Notes: a model not told the origin generated them from the sequence alone. A stretch of 24,283 nucleotides of DNA from DYGX01 sp035325905 (GCA_035325905.1 DAOKYY010000053.1:1-24283), one strand, 5' to 3'; positions 1 to 8,127 are shown, numbered from the stretch's first letter. Translations and numbers: made by a program.

Positions 1-17
1 CTATACAAAAAGCCGGG

Positions 18-683
18 CTAGAAGAATTTCACGACGATGTCGTCAAGCGTGTTCGCCGCGTCGCCGATGCGCCCCGCCGCGTGGAACAGGTGCCGGTAGA
101 TTTCGCGCAGCTTGAGCATGTTCACGACCGCGTCCAGCTCTTTCGGGTCCTTGAACAACTCCGCCAGCGCCCGCGCGTAGAGCGTCTCCATCTCGTTGGT
201 GACGGCGCGCGCGCGGACCGCGTGCGAGCTGGCGACGTTGGGATGCTCCGACAGGCGGTCCATCGCCAGCGCGATCTCCTCGGCGCCGCGCCGCAGCAAC
301 TCGGCCATCTCGGCCAGAAACGCGTTCGGCGTCACGTCGAGAATGTCCATCTCGTTGATGGTGAACCAGGTGTCGTCCAGGATATCGTCAATCGCCCGCG
401 AGAGCATGGCGATATCTTCGCGGTCAATCGGCGTGACAAACGTCCGGTTCAGCTCGTCAACCAGAATCCGGCGGACTTCGTCGGCAGACTTCTCAAGCTG
501 GCGGACGCGGTGCGCGTTTTTCTTGCTGGGCTTGCCCATATAGGCCACCAGCGCCTCGGCGCCCTGCACGCTCAGCGCGCCCTGCTCCTGCAAGCGGCTG
601 ATAAACGGGTCCGGCTTGCGCTTGAAGAGCGCTTTCGTGCGCGCTGGAATGCGCGTAAGAAATTCTACGGACTTGGCGACCAT
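18..683 (-). CDS. DUF47 family PhoU-like protein (221 aa)
   Basis: All-helical cytoplasmic protein of the DUF47/PhoU-like family. Known members usually sit beside Pit-type phosphate transporters and are thought to modulate phosphate uptake or metal binding. Acidic E/DxxxD-type helices typical of the fold are visible: a Glu-Lys-Ser-Ala-Asp segment, a REDIAMLSRAIDDILDD stretch, and a C-terminal Arg/Asp-rich helix ending AANTLDDIVVKFF. The length matches the family norm of about 210-225 residues. I chose the ATG at 683 because AAGGAAG lies just upstream on the minus strand. A longer frame back to 785 would run through the promoter and has an unconvincing N-terminus. No phosphate transporter is visible, but the gene's 3' side lies at the window edge, so a partner could be just outside. 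The family call is confident; the physiological role is inferred. Confidence 0.85.
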   Translation of the reverse strand: MVAKSVEFLTRIPARTKALFKRKPDPFISRLQEQGALSVQGAEALVAYMGKPSKKNAHRVRQLEKSADEVRRILVDELNRTFVTPIDREDIAMLSRAIDDILDDTWFTINEMDILDVTPNAFLAEMAELLRRGAEEIALAMDRLSEHPNVASSHAVRARAVTNEMETLYARALAELFKDPKELDAVVNMLKLREIYRHLFHAAGRIGDAANTLDDIVVKFF

Positions 684-756
684 CGGGCGCTTCCTTACGT
701 GTTCTGAGCGATAGCTGAAGCAAACGTGACGAAAGTAAAATTCTCTTAACGATTCG

Positions 757-785
757 ATTGTAGCCGGAGGTTGCCGATCTGCCAA
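757..785 (-). promoter_or_regulatory. Promoter for the DUF47 gene
   Basis: On the minus strand, a TTGGCA -35 box (785-780) and a TACAAT -10 box (762-757) are separated by exactly 17 bp. They lie about 75 nt upstream of the chosen ATG at 683. The promoter points away from the plus-strand promoter at 794-822, and the two -35 boxes are only 8 bp apart. Confidence 0.65.
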
Positions 786-798
786 TGGGCGAATTGGC
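781..798. promoter_or_regulatory. Inverted repeat spanning both divergent -35 boxes
   Basis: GCCAAT (781-786) and ATTGGC (793-798) form a perfect 6-bp inverted repeat with a 6-bp spacer. Each arm overlaps the -35 box of one divergent promoter. The position suits a dimeric regulator controlling both genes, but the symmetry could simply arise because both -35 boxes contain TTGGC. Confidence 0.35.
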
Positions 799-822
799 CG
801 GGAAACCGTGGCCGATTATAAT
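794..822 (+). promoter_or_regulatory. Promoter for the lipoprotein gene
   Basis: TTGGCC (794-799, four of six consensus bases) is followed after 17 bp by a perfect TATAAT (817-822). A start site near 829 would give a leader of about 60 nt before the ATG at 889. Confidence 0.65.
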
Positions 823-888
823 CTGGGCGGCCCAGAACCGGCCCTGATGTAGCGCGGCGGCGGCCTTCACCACAGGAGCAAAGGCACG

Positions 889-1581
889 ATGACAAGGCGA
901 TATCTCCCGCTGCTGGCCGGGGCAGCGATGCTTGCGCTGGCGGCGTGCGGCGGCGACTCCGAGCCGGCGATTGACACGGGCGCGATCCTCGCGACCGAGA
1001 CCTTCGACGCGAGCGGCGGGTGGGAAGAAGGCAGCTATCCGGCGGACGCCCCGACGCCCGACTCCGCGCTGGCCGTGCGCGACGGGCGCTACGTGCTGGA
1101 GCACCACGCCGGGCGCACGGCTTCCTTCACGTGGGGCGCGGGCGGCGCGCTATACGAGGACGTGATCATCGAGGTCGAGGCCGAGCAGCTGAGCGAGGAC
1201 AAGGATAATCTCTACGGCGTCGGGTGCCGGCTGGCAGGCGACGAGCCGGGCGAGCAGAACGGCTACGTCTTCCTGATCGGCGGCGACGGGCACTTTGGCA
1301 TCGGCGAGCTTGACGATCAGATTCTGACCTTCGACGGCCTGCTGCCCTGGCGCCAGAGCGGGGTCATCAAGCAGGGCGCGGCCACCAACACGATCCGCGC
1401 CGCCTGCCTGGGCGACACGCTGGCGCTGAGCGTCAACGGCGAGTTTCTGGGCAGCGTGACGAGCAACGCGTACCGCCGTGCGGGGCAGGTCGGCTTCTTC
1501 GCCGGGGTGGACGAGGGGCGGTCGATCGCGGTCGCATTCGACAATCTCACGCTGTCAGAAGGCCGCGTGCGAGAGAAATAG
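889..1581 (+). CDS. Secreted lipoprotein, probable concanavalin-like (LamG/DUF1080-type) fold (230 aa)
   Basis: The N-terminus is a lipoprotein signal: Arg-Arg, a hydrophobic core, then the lipobox Leu17-Ala-Ala-Cys20, so the protein should be lipidated and anchored outside the membrane. The remainder is a soluble beta-rich domain. It contains an opening TFDASGGWEEG-like strand, an ENGYVFLIGGDGHF-type core, a LALSVNGEFLGSV strand and a closing VGFFAGVDEG...VAFDNLTL segment. This order is typical of LamG/3-keto-disaccharide-hydrolase-like jelly rolls that bind carbohydrate or act as accessory domains. No catalytic residues can be assigned. The ATG has AGGAG at 874-878. It is the only gene on its transcript: a consensus-like promoter lies upstream and a terminator downstream. 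The fold is inferred from pattern and its ligand is unknown. Confidence 0.75.
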   Translation: MTRRYLPLLAGAAMLALAACGGDSEPAIDTGAILATETFDASGGWEEGSYPADAPTPDSALAVRDGRYVLEHHAGRTASFTWGAGGALYEDVIIEVEAEQLSEDKDNLYGVGCRLAGDEPGEQNGYVFLIGGDGHFGIGELDDQILTFDGLLPWRQSGVIKQGAATNTIRAACLGDTLALSVNGEFLGSVTSNAYRRAGQVGFFAGVDEGRSIAVAFDNLTLSEGRVREK

Positions 1582-1619
1582 GGCCGCTCTGAATCGGGGC
1601 CTGCCCTCTCGGAAGAAAC

Positions 1620-1653
1620 AAATCCCGCGAGCGGCGATGCTCGCGGGATTTTT
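1620..1653. terminator. Rho-independent terminator, probably bidirectional
   Basis: A 13-bp perfect stem pairs AATCCCGCGAGC (1621-1632, plus A1620) with GCTCGCGGGATT (1639-1650, plus T1651) across a 6-nt loop. A T-run follows on the plus strand and a TTTGTTT tract on the minus strand. It lies between the convergent ends of the lipoprotein gene and clpC and probably serves both. Confidence 0.9.
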
Positions 1654-1677
1654 GACTGTTCGGGGATTGAGCGGCGC

Positions 1678-4164
1678 TTATTCGGCGTCCGCTGGCTCGA
1701 CATCGGCCTTGACCGCGCGGGGCAGCGGCTCGCCCTCGATCCGCTGGAAGTCGATCTCGCCCCGGTCGTTGACGAAGACCTGGACCATATCGCCACGCTT
1801 GAACTCGCCGCGCAGCAACTGGACGCTGAGCGGGCTTTCGACATACCGCTGGAGCGCGCGGCGCAGCGGGCGCGCCCCGAACTCCGCATCATAGCCGATC
1901 CGCGCCAGCTTGAGGCGGGCGTCTTCGGTCAGGGAGACGTATAGCTCCTGCTCGGCCATCCGCGCCGCGATCTCGCGCATCTGGAGATCGACGATCTGCT
2001 CGACGTGCTCGACCGTCAGCGGCTCGAAGACGATGATCTCGTCAATCCGGTTCAGGAACTCGGGCCGGAACGTCTTGCGCATCGCCTCTTCGATCTGCTT
2101 GTGATCGGCCACCAGCTTCGGGTCGCCATCCGGCACGAAGCCGAGCGCCCCGCCCTTGTTGGCGAACTGCGTGCCGAGGTTGCTGGTCATGATGATGACC
2201 GAGTTGCGGAAGTCCACCGTCCGCCCCTGGCCGTCGGTCATGCGCCCGTCTTCGAGAATCTGCATCAGCGCATTCCAGACTTCCGGGTGCGCCTTTTCGA
2301 TCTCGTCGAACAGGATGACGCGGTAGGGACGGCGGCGCACCGCTTCGGTCAGCTGGCCGCCTTCCTCGTAGCCGACATAGCCGGGCGGCGCGCCAAACAG
2401 GCGGCTGACGGTGTGCTGCTCGCGGTATTCGCTCATGTCGATCCGCAGCAGCGCGTCTTCGTCGTCGAACATGAACTCGGCCAGCGCCTTCGCTAGCTCG
2501 GTCTTGCCGACGCCGCTGCTGCCCAGGAAGATGAACGAGCCAATCGGGCGCTTCGGGTCCTTCAGGCCGCTGCGCGCGCGGCGGATCGCGTCGGCGATGG
2601 CGGCGACGGCGGCAGCCTGGCCGATGATGCGCTCGTGCAGCACCTCTTCCATCCGCAGCAACTTTTGCGCTTCGGTTTCGAGCATCTGGTTGACCGGGAT
2701 GCCCGTCCACTGCGCGACGACCTCGGCGATATCGCCCTCGTCCACCACCTCGTCGAGCGTGTGCTCGCGCTTCCAGCGCTCGCGCTCGTCTTCGTAGTCC
2801 TGCTCAAGCTGGAGCCGGTGCGACTTCACCACCGCCGCGCGCTCGTAGTCGCGCACCAGGCTGGCTTCTTCCTCCTCGGCGGCCAGCCGGTCCAGCTCTT
2901 TCTTCATGGCTTTCAGCTCGTCGGTCATCGAGTAGAGCGCGACGCGCAGCTTGGACGCGGCCTCGTCCATCAGGTCGATGGCCTTGTCCGGCAGCTTGCG
3001 CTCGGTCACGTAGCGATGGCTCAGCCGCGCGGCGGCGATCAGGGCCGAATCGGAGTAAGTAACCTTATGATGCGCTTCGTAGCGGTCGCGCAGGCCGTAG
3101 AGCATCTCGATCGTGGCGTCCACGCTCGGCTCGTCCACGTAGACCGGTGCGAAGCGGCGGTCCAGCGCCGAGTCGCGCTCGACATACTGGCGATACTCGT
3201 CCAGCGTGGTCGCGCCGATGCAGTTCAGCTCGCCGCGCGCCAGGGCGGGCTTCATCATATTGCTGGCGTCCAGCGCGCCGGAGGCCGCGCCCGCGCCGAC
3301 GACCTGGTGCAGCTCGTCGATGAACAGGATGATCTCGCCTTCGGACCGCTGAATCTCCTCGATGGCGGCCTTGAGGCGCTCCTCGAACTCGCCCCGGAAG
3401 CGGCTCCCGGCGATCATGCCGCCGAGGTCCAGGCTGACGACACGCTTGCCCATCAGAATTTCGGGCACGTCGTTCGACGCGATCTTCTGCGCCAGCCCTT
3501 CGACGATGGCGGTTTTGCCAACGCCCGCCTCGCCGATCAGCACCGGGTTGTTCTTGGTGCGGCGGCTGAGGATCTGGATCACGCGCAGGATTTCGTCGTC
3601 GCGCCCGATCACGGGGTCGAGCTTGCCCTCGACCGCCATACGAGTCAGGTCGCGGCTGTACTTCTCCAGCGTGCGATAGCGCGTCTCGGCCTGCGGGTCG
3701 GTGACACGCTGCCCGCCGCGAATGTCCTTCACCACGTCCAGCACGCGGTCCTTCGTGATTCCGGCGTCCGCCAGAATCCGCGCGACGGCCGTGCGCCGCT
3801 CGGTCAGGATCGCCAGGAACAGGTGCTCGGTGCTGATGTATTCGTCCTTGAGGTGGTTGGCCTCTTCGTTGGCGACATCCACCACGCGCTTGACGCGCGG
3901 CGTGATGAAGACCTGCCCCGCGCCGCCGCCATAGATGGCCGCCTTCGGGCTGGCGCGCAGCACCTCGTCCAGGCGCTGGCGAATCGCCTCCTGGTCGACC
4001 GACATCTTCTCAAGAATCTGCGGGATCACCCCGTCGGGCTGCTCCAGCAGGGCGAGCAGCATGTGCTCGGTGTCCACTTGATTATGTGCGTAGCGTTGCA
4101 GGATCTCGTAGGCTCGCACGGCCGCGTCCTGCGCGCGCTCGGTGAAGCGGTCAAATCGCATCAT
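1678..4164 (-). CDS. clpC: ClpC-type AAA+ unfoldase, regulatory ATPase of the Clp protease (828 aa)
   Basis: This is a two-ring HSP100 ATPase that unfolds substrates and passes them to ClpP. A double Clp-N repeat (about residues 1-145) comes first. AAA-1 follows with Walker A GEAGVGKT at 211-218 and Walker B FIDE near 281. A short middle region (about 415-465) carries a UVR-like DYERAAVVKSHRLQLEQDYE segment. AAA-2 has Walker A GSSGVGKT at 548-555 and Walker B ILFDE near 617-621, and a D2-small domain ends the protein. The short UVR-type middle domain, rather than the long coiled coil of ClpB, and an LGF tripeptide near 674-676 at the ClpP-docking loop position both favour ClpC. Two adjacent ATGs (4164 and 4161) are possible starts, with AAAGGGA upstream. 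No clpP, mcsA, mcsB or ctsR gene is nearby, so the gene stands alone here. Confidence 0.95.
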   Translation of the reverse strand: MMRFDRFTERAQDAAVRAYEILQRYAHNQVDTEHMLLALLEQPDGVIPQILEKMSVDQEAIRQRLDEVLRASPKAAIYGGGAGQVFITPRVKRVVDVANEEANHLKDEYISTEHLFLAILTERRTAVARILADAGITKDRVLDVVKDIRGGQRVTDPQAETRYRTLEKYSRDLTRMAVEGKLDPVIGRDDEILRVIQILSRRTKNNPVLIGEAGVGKTAIVEGLAQKIASNDVPEILMGKRVVSLDLGGMIAGSRFRGEFEERLKAAIEEIQRSEGEIILFIDELHQVVGAGAASGALDASNMMKPALARGELNCIGATTLDEYRQYVERDSALDRRFAPVYVDEPSVDATIEMLYGLRDRYEAHHKVTYSDSALIAAARLSHRYVTERKLPDKAIDLMDEAASKLRVALYSMTDELKAMKKELDRLAAEEEEASLVRDYERAAVVKSHRLQLEQDYEDERERWKREHTLDEVVDEGDIAEVVAQWTGIPVNQMLETEAQKLLRMEEVLHERIIGQAAAVAAIADAIRRARSGLKDPKRPIGSFIFLGSSGVGKTELAKALAEFMFDDEDALLRIDMSEYREQHTVSRLFGAPPGYVGYEEGGQLTEAVRRRPYRVILFDEIEKAHPEVWNALMQILEDGRMTDGQGRTVDFRNSVIIMTSNLGTQFANKGGALGFVPDGDPKLVADHKQIEEAMRKTFRPEFLNRIDEIIVFEPLTVEHVEQIVDLQMREIAARMAEQELYVSLTEDARLKLARIGYDAEFGARPLRRALQRYVESPLSVQLLRGEFKRGDMVQVFVNDRGEIDFQRIEGEPLPRAVKADVEPADAE

Positions 4165-4349
4165 GATCGTTTGGTCCCTTTGCTACCAGTACGTCTGTGT
4201 GACTGTGCACGCAGAGCGCCTTGCGGCGCCCTGCCCGGTGGTCAAGATGGTCATCCGGGGGGTCGTTCGCCGGGCCGAAACCGCCCCCTATGCGCCCGGA
4301 CGGCGTCAAGCAGCAACGCGCTGGCATTTCGCTCCCGGTTGTTTTACTC

Positions 4350-4384
4350 ATTATAGTGCCAACGCCGAACCGCGCTGCGCGGTT
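4350..4384 (-). promoter_or_regulatory. Possible clpC promoter -10 with upstream inverted repeat
   Basis: On the minus strand, a perfect TATAAT occupies 4355-4350, about 185 nt before the clpC start, but no recognisable -35 lies at the proper distance. The -35 zone instead holds a perfect inverted repeat, AACCGCG-ctg-CGCGGTT (4368-4384). That arrangement would suit a promoter dependent on, or controlled by, a DNA-binding protein. Assignment to clpC is an inference from orientation. Confidence 0.4.
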
Positions 4385-4496
4385 GGGCTACGCTGACGAT
4401 TTTACATCGCGGCGGCTCACGGAGCCATCAGATTCACGTAGGAACCCGCGCCGATTGAGCGTGCAGCGGTTCGCGAAACCCAGGGGCGAGAATCTG

Positions 4497-4525
4497 TTGT
4501 AGGATGGCCCAACTCGATATACACT
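4497..4525 (+). promoter_or_regulatory. Possible promoter for the sugar-binding protein gene
   Basis: TTGTAG (4497-4502) and TACACT (4520-4525) are separated by 17 bp. Both hexamers are only partial matches, so this is tentative. The start site would be near 4532, leaving a leader of about 165 nt before the gene at 4699. Confidence 0.35.
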
Positions 4526-4560
4526 ACGAGGAGGTGCGTTAAGCCTCAGGAGGGTAATAT

Positions 4561-4587
4561 TTGTTAAAATTCTTTCGAGTGCGGTAA
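4561..4587 (+). CDS. Possible leader peptide, 8 codons
   Basis: A TTG codon at 4561 follows a strong AGGAGGG (4548-4554) with 6 nt spacing and opens an 8-codon frame, MLKFFRVR, ending TAA at 4585-4587. It lies in the presumed leader of the sugar-binding protein mRNA. Only the Shine-Dalgarno match supports it, and an ORF this short could arise by chance. Confidence 0.25.
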   Translation: MLKFFRVR

Positions 4588-4698
4588 ACAGATTTTGCCG
4601 TCCGTTACCGCAAGGTTGCCGTTTGTCGTGTAATGTTGTCGTGGACGACGGGGCCATCCCGGAGCCGTTTTGTCAAAGGTCTAAGGAGGACTCAAGCA

Positions 4699-6078
4699 AT
4701 GCGAAAACTGGGTATTCTTGCCACTTTGCTGCTGGTCGCGGCGCTCGCGCTGCCGCTCGTTCCGGCGGGCGCGCAGGATGACAGCGGGTTCCGTAACACG
4801 TTCGATCTGCCTGTCGAGCCAGCCACCGAAGGGCCGCTGGCGGGCGTCGATCCGCGCAACCAGACCATCACCTGGTGGCACCAGCACAGCGGCACGCGCC
4901 AGGAATTCCTGGACGCGATCATCGCTGACTTCAACGCCAACAATCCCTGGGGCATCACCGTCGAAGCGTCCAACCAGGGCGGCTACGGCGACATCTACAC
5001 CAAGATGATCGCGGGCATCCCGACCGGCGACGTTCCAAACATCGTCGTGGCGTACCAGAACCAGTCGCTGGCTTATTATCAGGCGGGCGGTCTGGTCGAG
5101 AACCTCGACACCTATGTCCTCGACCCGACCTGGGGCCTGAACGAGGCCGAAATCGCGGACTTTGTCCCGGCCTTCTTCGAGCAGGACAAGACCGAAGACG
5201 GCGTCCGCATCGGCTTCCCGCCCAACCGCTCGCTCGAAGGGCTGTACTACAACCAGACCGCGCTGACCGAGCTAGGCTATGACGGCCCGCCGACCACCTG
5301 GGAAGAGTTCCGCGAGATGGCCTGCGCCTTCACCGAGCAGGGTTGGAGCGGCTATGAGGGCGACGACACGGTCGGCTACACGATCCGCACCGACGCCTCG
5401 AATATCGCGGCGGGCACCTTCGCCAACGGCGGCGAGCTATACGTGGACGGCCAGTACGACTACACCGGCCAGGCGACGGTCGACTACATCCAGTTCATGG
5501 TGGACCTCTACAACGACGGCTGCGCGACCTTGATCGCCGAGCAGTATGGCGACCAGAACAACTTCGCCGCCGGTAAAGCGCTCTTCTTCATGGGGTCAAC
5601 CTCCGGCCTGCCGTTCATCAAGCAGGGCATCGAGGACGCGTTCGAGACTCCGTTTGAGTGGGGCGTGACGGCCCTGCCGTACACTGACGTCCCGGTCGTG
5701 AATGTCTACGGCGCGAGCGTCAGCGTGACCAAGAGCACGCCCGAAGCCGAACTGGCGTCGTGGCTGTTCATCCGCTGGCTGACCGATCCGGCGCAGCAGG
5801 CGGGTTGGGCGGTTGCCAGCCAGTACTTCCCGGTGCGCTACTCCGCGCAGGAAGGCATGGCGGAGCTGTTCGCGGACCTGCCGCAGTACGAACAGGCGTG
5901 GAATCTACTCCAGGGCGAGGGCAAGGTTGAGCCGCAGATCGCCAGCTACGACGTGGTCCGCGACGAAGCCGAAGCGACCTTTGACAACCTGCTGAGCGGC
6001 GGCGGCGATGTCGCCAGCGCGCTCCAGCAACTGACCGCCACGGCCAACGAGATCCAGGCCAGCTTCCAGGCCCAGTAG
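4699..6078 (+). CDS. ABC transporter extracellular sugar-binding protein, family 1 (459 aa)
   Basis: Probable extracellular binding component of a carbohydrate ABC importer (MalE/UgpB-like, SBP family 1). A Sec signal peptide occupies residues 1-25: Arg-Lys, a Leu/Ala core and a likely cut after Ala23-Gly-Ala25. There is no lipobox Cys, so the mature protein is released or held by another factor. The mature part begins with the family's ITWWHQHSG strand. It continues with a WGITVEASNQGGYGDIYTKM-like region, a PNIVVAYQNQSLAYYQAGGL segment and, near the C-terminus, SWLFIRWLTDPAQQAGWA, a recognisable SBP-1 signature. The ATG at 4699 is fixed by AAGGAGGA at 4683-4690 and by the signal peptide; a longer in-frame start at 4633 is rejected. 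No permease or ATPase gene is adjacent, so it is an orphan SBP. The sugar is unknown. Confidence 0.88.
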   Translation: MRKLGILATLLLVAALALPLVPAGAQDDSGFRNTFDLPVEPATEGPLAGVDPRNQTITWWHQHSGTRQEFLDAIIADFNANNPWGITVEASNQGGYGDIYTKMIAGIPTGDVPNIVVAYQNQSLAYYQAGGLVENLDTYVLDPTWGLNEAEIADFVPAFFEQDKTEDGVRIGFPPNRSLEGLYYNQTALTELGYDGPPTTWEEFREMACAFTEQGWSGYEGDDTVGYTIRTDASNIAAGTFANGGELYVDGQYDYTGQATVDYIQFMVDLYNDGCATLIAEQYGDQNNFAAGKALFFMGSTSGLPFIKQGIEDAFETPFEWGVTALPYTDVPVVNVYGASVSVTKSTPEAELASWLFIRWLTDPAQQAGWAVASQYFPVRYSAQEGMAELFADLPQYEQAWNLLQGEGKVEPQIASYDVVRDEAEATFDNLLSGGGDVASALQQLTATANEIQASFQAQ

Positions 6079-6103
6079 TTCTGAACGCACTCTGTAGAAC
6101 ACG

Positions 6104-6130
6104 CGAGGGCAGTCATCACGGCTGCCCTCG
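6104..6130. terminator. Terminator-like hairpin between convergent genes
   Basis: CGAGGGCAG (6104-6112) and CTGCCCTCG (6122-6130) form a perfect 9-bp stem with a 9-nt loop, followed on the plus strand by TTGCTT. It lies 26 nt after the sugar-binding protein stop and 46 nt beyond the histidine kinase stop. The U-tract is weak on both strands. Confidence 0.65.
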
Positions 6131-6176
6131 TTGCTTATCTCCGAATCTGCGAGTGAGATTATGCCTGTCTTCACTC

Positions 6177-8111
6177 TCAGCGGTGGTTCGTATACGCCGG
6201 TAGCATGACGGTGAAGGTGCTGCCTTTGCCCACCTCGCTATCGACCCAGATGCGCCCCTGGTGCTGCTCGACGATGCTCTTGACGATGGAGAGGCCGAGG
6301 CCGGTCCCTTTGTACTCATCGATCGCCTGCTCGGTGCGATAGAACTTATCGAAGATGTACGGCTGGTCCTGCTGGGGGATGCCGATTCCGCTGTCGCTCA
6401 CGCGCAGCACCAGGAAATCACCGTTGCTCTCCAGTGAGAGAGACACCTGGCCGCCGTTGGGCGTGTACTTGATCGCGTTTTCGAGCAGGTTGCTGACCAG
6501 CTGGCGCAGGCGCAGCGGGTGTCCGAGCACTGGCGGCAGGTCGCCCGCCAACGCCACGCCCAGCGCCTGCTGCTTGGCTTCCCACTCGTGCTGGCGCTCG
6601 CTGACCGCGCTCTCGATAATCGGCCCCAGCGCGGCTAGCTCGCGGTCCTGGTCGAAGCCCGCCTCGATCTTTCCCAGCTCTAGCAGATCGTTGATCAGCG
6701 TCGTGATCGATTGCACGCTGTTGACGATGCGCCGGGCGAAGTCTTCCTGGTTGCTGTTGAACGGGCCGGAGCGACGCAGCAGCTCCAGGTAGCCGAGGAT
6801 CGCGGTCAGGGGCGAGCGCAGGTCGTGCGAGACGGTCGTGACGAACTCGCTCTTGATCCGATCCAGCTCTTTCAGGTGGGTGATGTCTTGCATGACGGCG
6901 ATCTTGCCGACCCCCTCGACGATCGTCAGGTGCGCGTTGAGGGTGCGCTTGCCACCGGCGACGGCTAGCTCGGTTGTACGCAGGCGGCTGGCGCGGGCTT
7001 CTTTGGCGAACAGCTCGCGCAAGCCGTCATGGTCAGTTATGTCGTCCAGCCGCTGCCCGATCACGGCGTCCCGATCCAGATCGAAGGTGCGGCACGCCGC
7101 CGGATTGCAGAGCAGCACCCGCCCCTGCGTATCGACCACGATGATCGCGTCTTCGGTGTCGGTCAGCACCGTGTCGAGCGTATCGCGCTCGTGGACGGCG
7201 GCGGCGTAAGACTGCGCGTTGGTGATCGCGATCGCGGCGAAATCGCCCAGCACGCTCAGCAGCTGGAGCGTCCCCGGCTCGAAGCCCGCGCTGACCTGCT
7301 GGTTGACCACGCCCAGCACGCCGATTGCGCGGCCCTGCATCAGCAGCGGGACATAGGCCAGGTCGCGGAAGAAGAAATCGGTGCCCGGCGCAGAGGCGCG
7401 CACATCGGTCAGCACCAGGGGCGTGCGGCGACGCATCACCTCCCCGGCGGCGCTGTCCGAAACCAGCACCCGCCGCGCCTCGGCCCGATCCGACAGCGCC
7501 TCGGTCGCGGTGTAGAGGTAGAGGTCCTGTGAGCCGTCCTCGGCCAGCAGCAGAATACCGCTTTCGGCGCGGGTGATGGCCTTCGCCGCCTGGACGACAT
7601 GATCGAGCACCGGCTGGAGGTCCAGCGTGGACGAGACGCGCTGGCCGAGCTGGACCAGCGTATCGAGATCGTGCAGGCGCTGCTCAAGCTGGCGGTTAGC
7701 GGCGAGAAGCTGCTGGGGGATGTGGTCGGTGATCTGCCGCGTCCAGTGCTCGCGCAGCACGCGCGCCGCCGCTTCGAGCAGGTCGTCCGGCTCGAAGGGC
7801 TTGATCAGATAGTCGTTGACGCCAAGCCGCAGCGCCTCGACGGCCAGCGCCTCGGAGCCTTCGGCGGTGATCAGGATAAAGGGGCATTGCAGCCCCTCGC
7901 CGCGCAGCGCGGCGAGCATTTCCAGCCCGGTCATGCCCGGCATCAAGTAATCGGCGATTAGCAGGTCCGGGCGCAGGTCGCGCGCCAGCGTGAAGCCTTC
8001 AGCCCCGTCAGCGCCCGTCAGGACATCGTACCCGGCGGACGTGAGGACTTCGGCCAGAAAATGCCGGATCTCGTCCGCGTCTTCGACGAACAGCACGCGC
8101 TCGCCAGCCAC
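6177..8111 (-). CDS. Histidine kinase with N-terminal receiver: REC-GAF-PAS-HisKA-HATPase (644 aa)
   Basis: Soluble hybrid sensor kinase with no membrane segment. The receiver domain (about 1-120) has phosphoacceptor Asp54 in IADYLMPG and the conserved Lys104. A short coiled coil (about 130-160) follows, then a GAF domain (about 160-300) and a PAS domain (about 310-415). In the HisKA domain the phosphorylatable His429 lies in VSHDLRSPLTAILGY. The HATPase_c domain has N-box NLLENAIKY near 541-549, G1 DSGIGIP (573-579) and G2 GTGLGLS (602-608). All catalytic elements look intact. With the receiver at the N-terminus, the kinase is probably itself controlled by phosphorylation or takes part in a relay. 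It starts with GTG at 8111, 16 nt after the stop of the response regulator gene, so the two are probably co-transcribed and may be partners. The sensed signal is unknown. Confidence 0.93.
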   Translation of the reverse strand: MAGERVLFVEDADEIRHFLAEVLTSAGYDVLTGADGAEGFTLARDLRPDLLIADYLMPGMTGLEMLAALRGEGLQCPFILITAEGSEALAVEALRLGVNDYLIKPFEPDDLLEAAARVLREHWTRQITDHIPQQLLAANRQLEQRLHDLDTLVQLGQRVSSTLDLQPVLDHVVQAAKAITRAESGILLLAEDGSQDLYLYTATEALSDRAEARRVLVSDSAAGEVMRRRTPLVLTDVRASAPGTDFFFRDLAYVPLLMQGRAIGVLGVVNQQVSAGFEPGTLQLLSVLGDFAAIAITNAQSYAAAVHERDTLDTVLTDTEDAIIVVDTQGRVLLCNPAACRTFDLDRDAVIGQRLDDITDHDGLRELFAKEARASRLRTTELAVAGGKRTLNAHLTIVEGVGKIAVMQDITHLKELDRIKSEFVTTVSHDLRSPLTAILGYLELLRRSGPFNSNQEDFARRIVNSVQSITTLINDLLELGKIEAGFDQDRELAALGPIIESAVSERQHEWEAKQQALGVALAGDLPPVLGHPLRLRQLVSNLLENAIKYTPNGGQVSLSLESNGDFLVLRVSDSGIGIPQQDQPYIFDKFYRTEQAIDEYKGTGLGLSIVKSIVEQHQGRIWVDSEVGKGSTFTVMLPAYTNHR

Positions 8112-8127
8112 CGATCACGCGCTCCGT

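Larger units (their letters stand above)
4165..4698. other. Divergent intergenic region between clpC and the sugar-binding protein gene (534 bases)
   Basis: No convincing full-length gene is present. It holds a TATAAT -10 box facing clpC (minus, 4355-4350) without a good -35, a 7-bp inverted repeat just upstream of it (4368-4384), and a small GGCTC/GAGCC hairpin (4414-4426). It also holds a possible plus-strand promoter (4497-4525), two purine-rich Shine-Dalgarno-like tracts (4527-4536 and 4548-4554) and one tiny leader ORF (4561-4587). Neither a CIRCE element nor a properly spaced CtsR box is visible. Confidence 0.6.

Noticed and set aside
4240..4253. CtsR-like direct repeat GGTCAAGATGGTCA upstream of clpC
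   Set aside because: The repeat period is 9 bp instead of the 10 bp expected for a CtsR heptamer pair, and the heptamers are incomplete.
2635..4356. Long plus-strand ORF (573 codons) opposite clpC
   Set aside because: It is the complementary-strand shadow of a well-recognised ClpC gene in GC-rich DNA; its His/Leu/Ala/Arg-rich translation has no domain pattern and no credible ribosome site.
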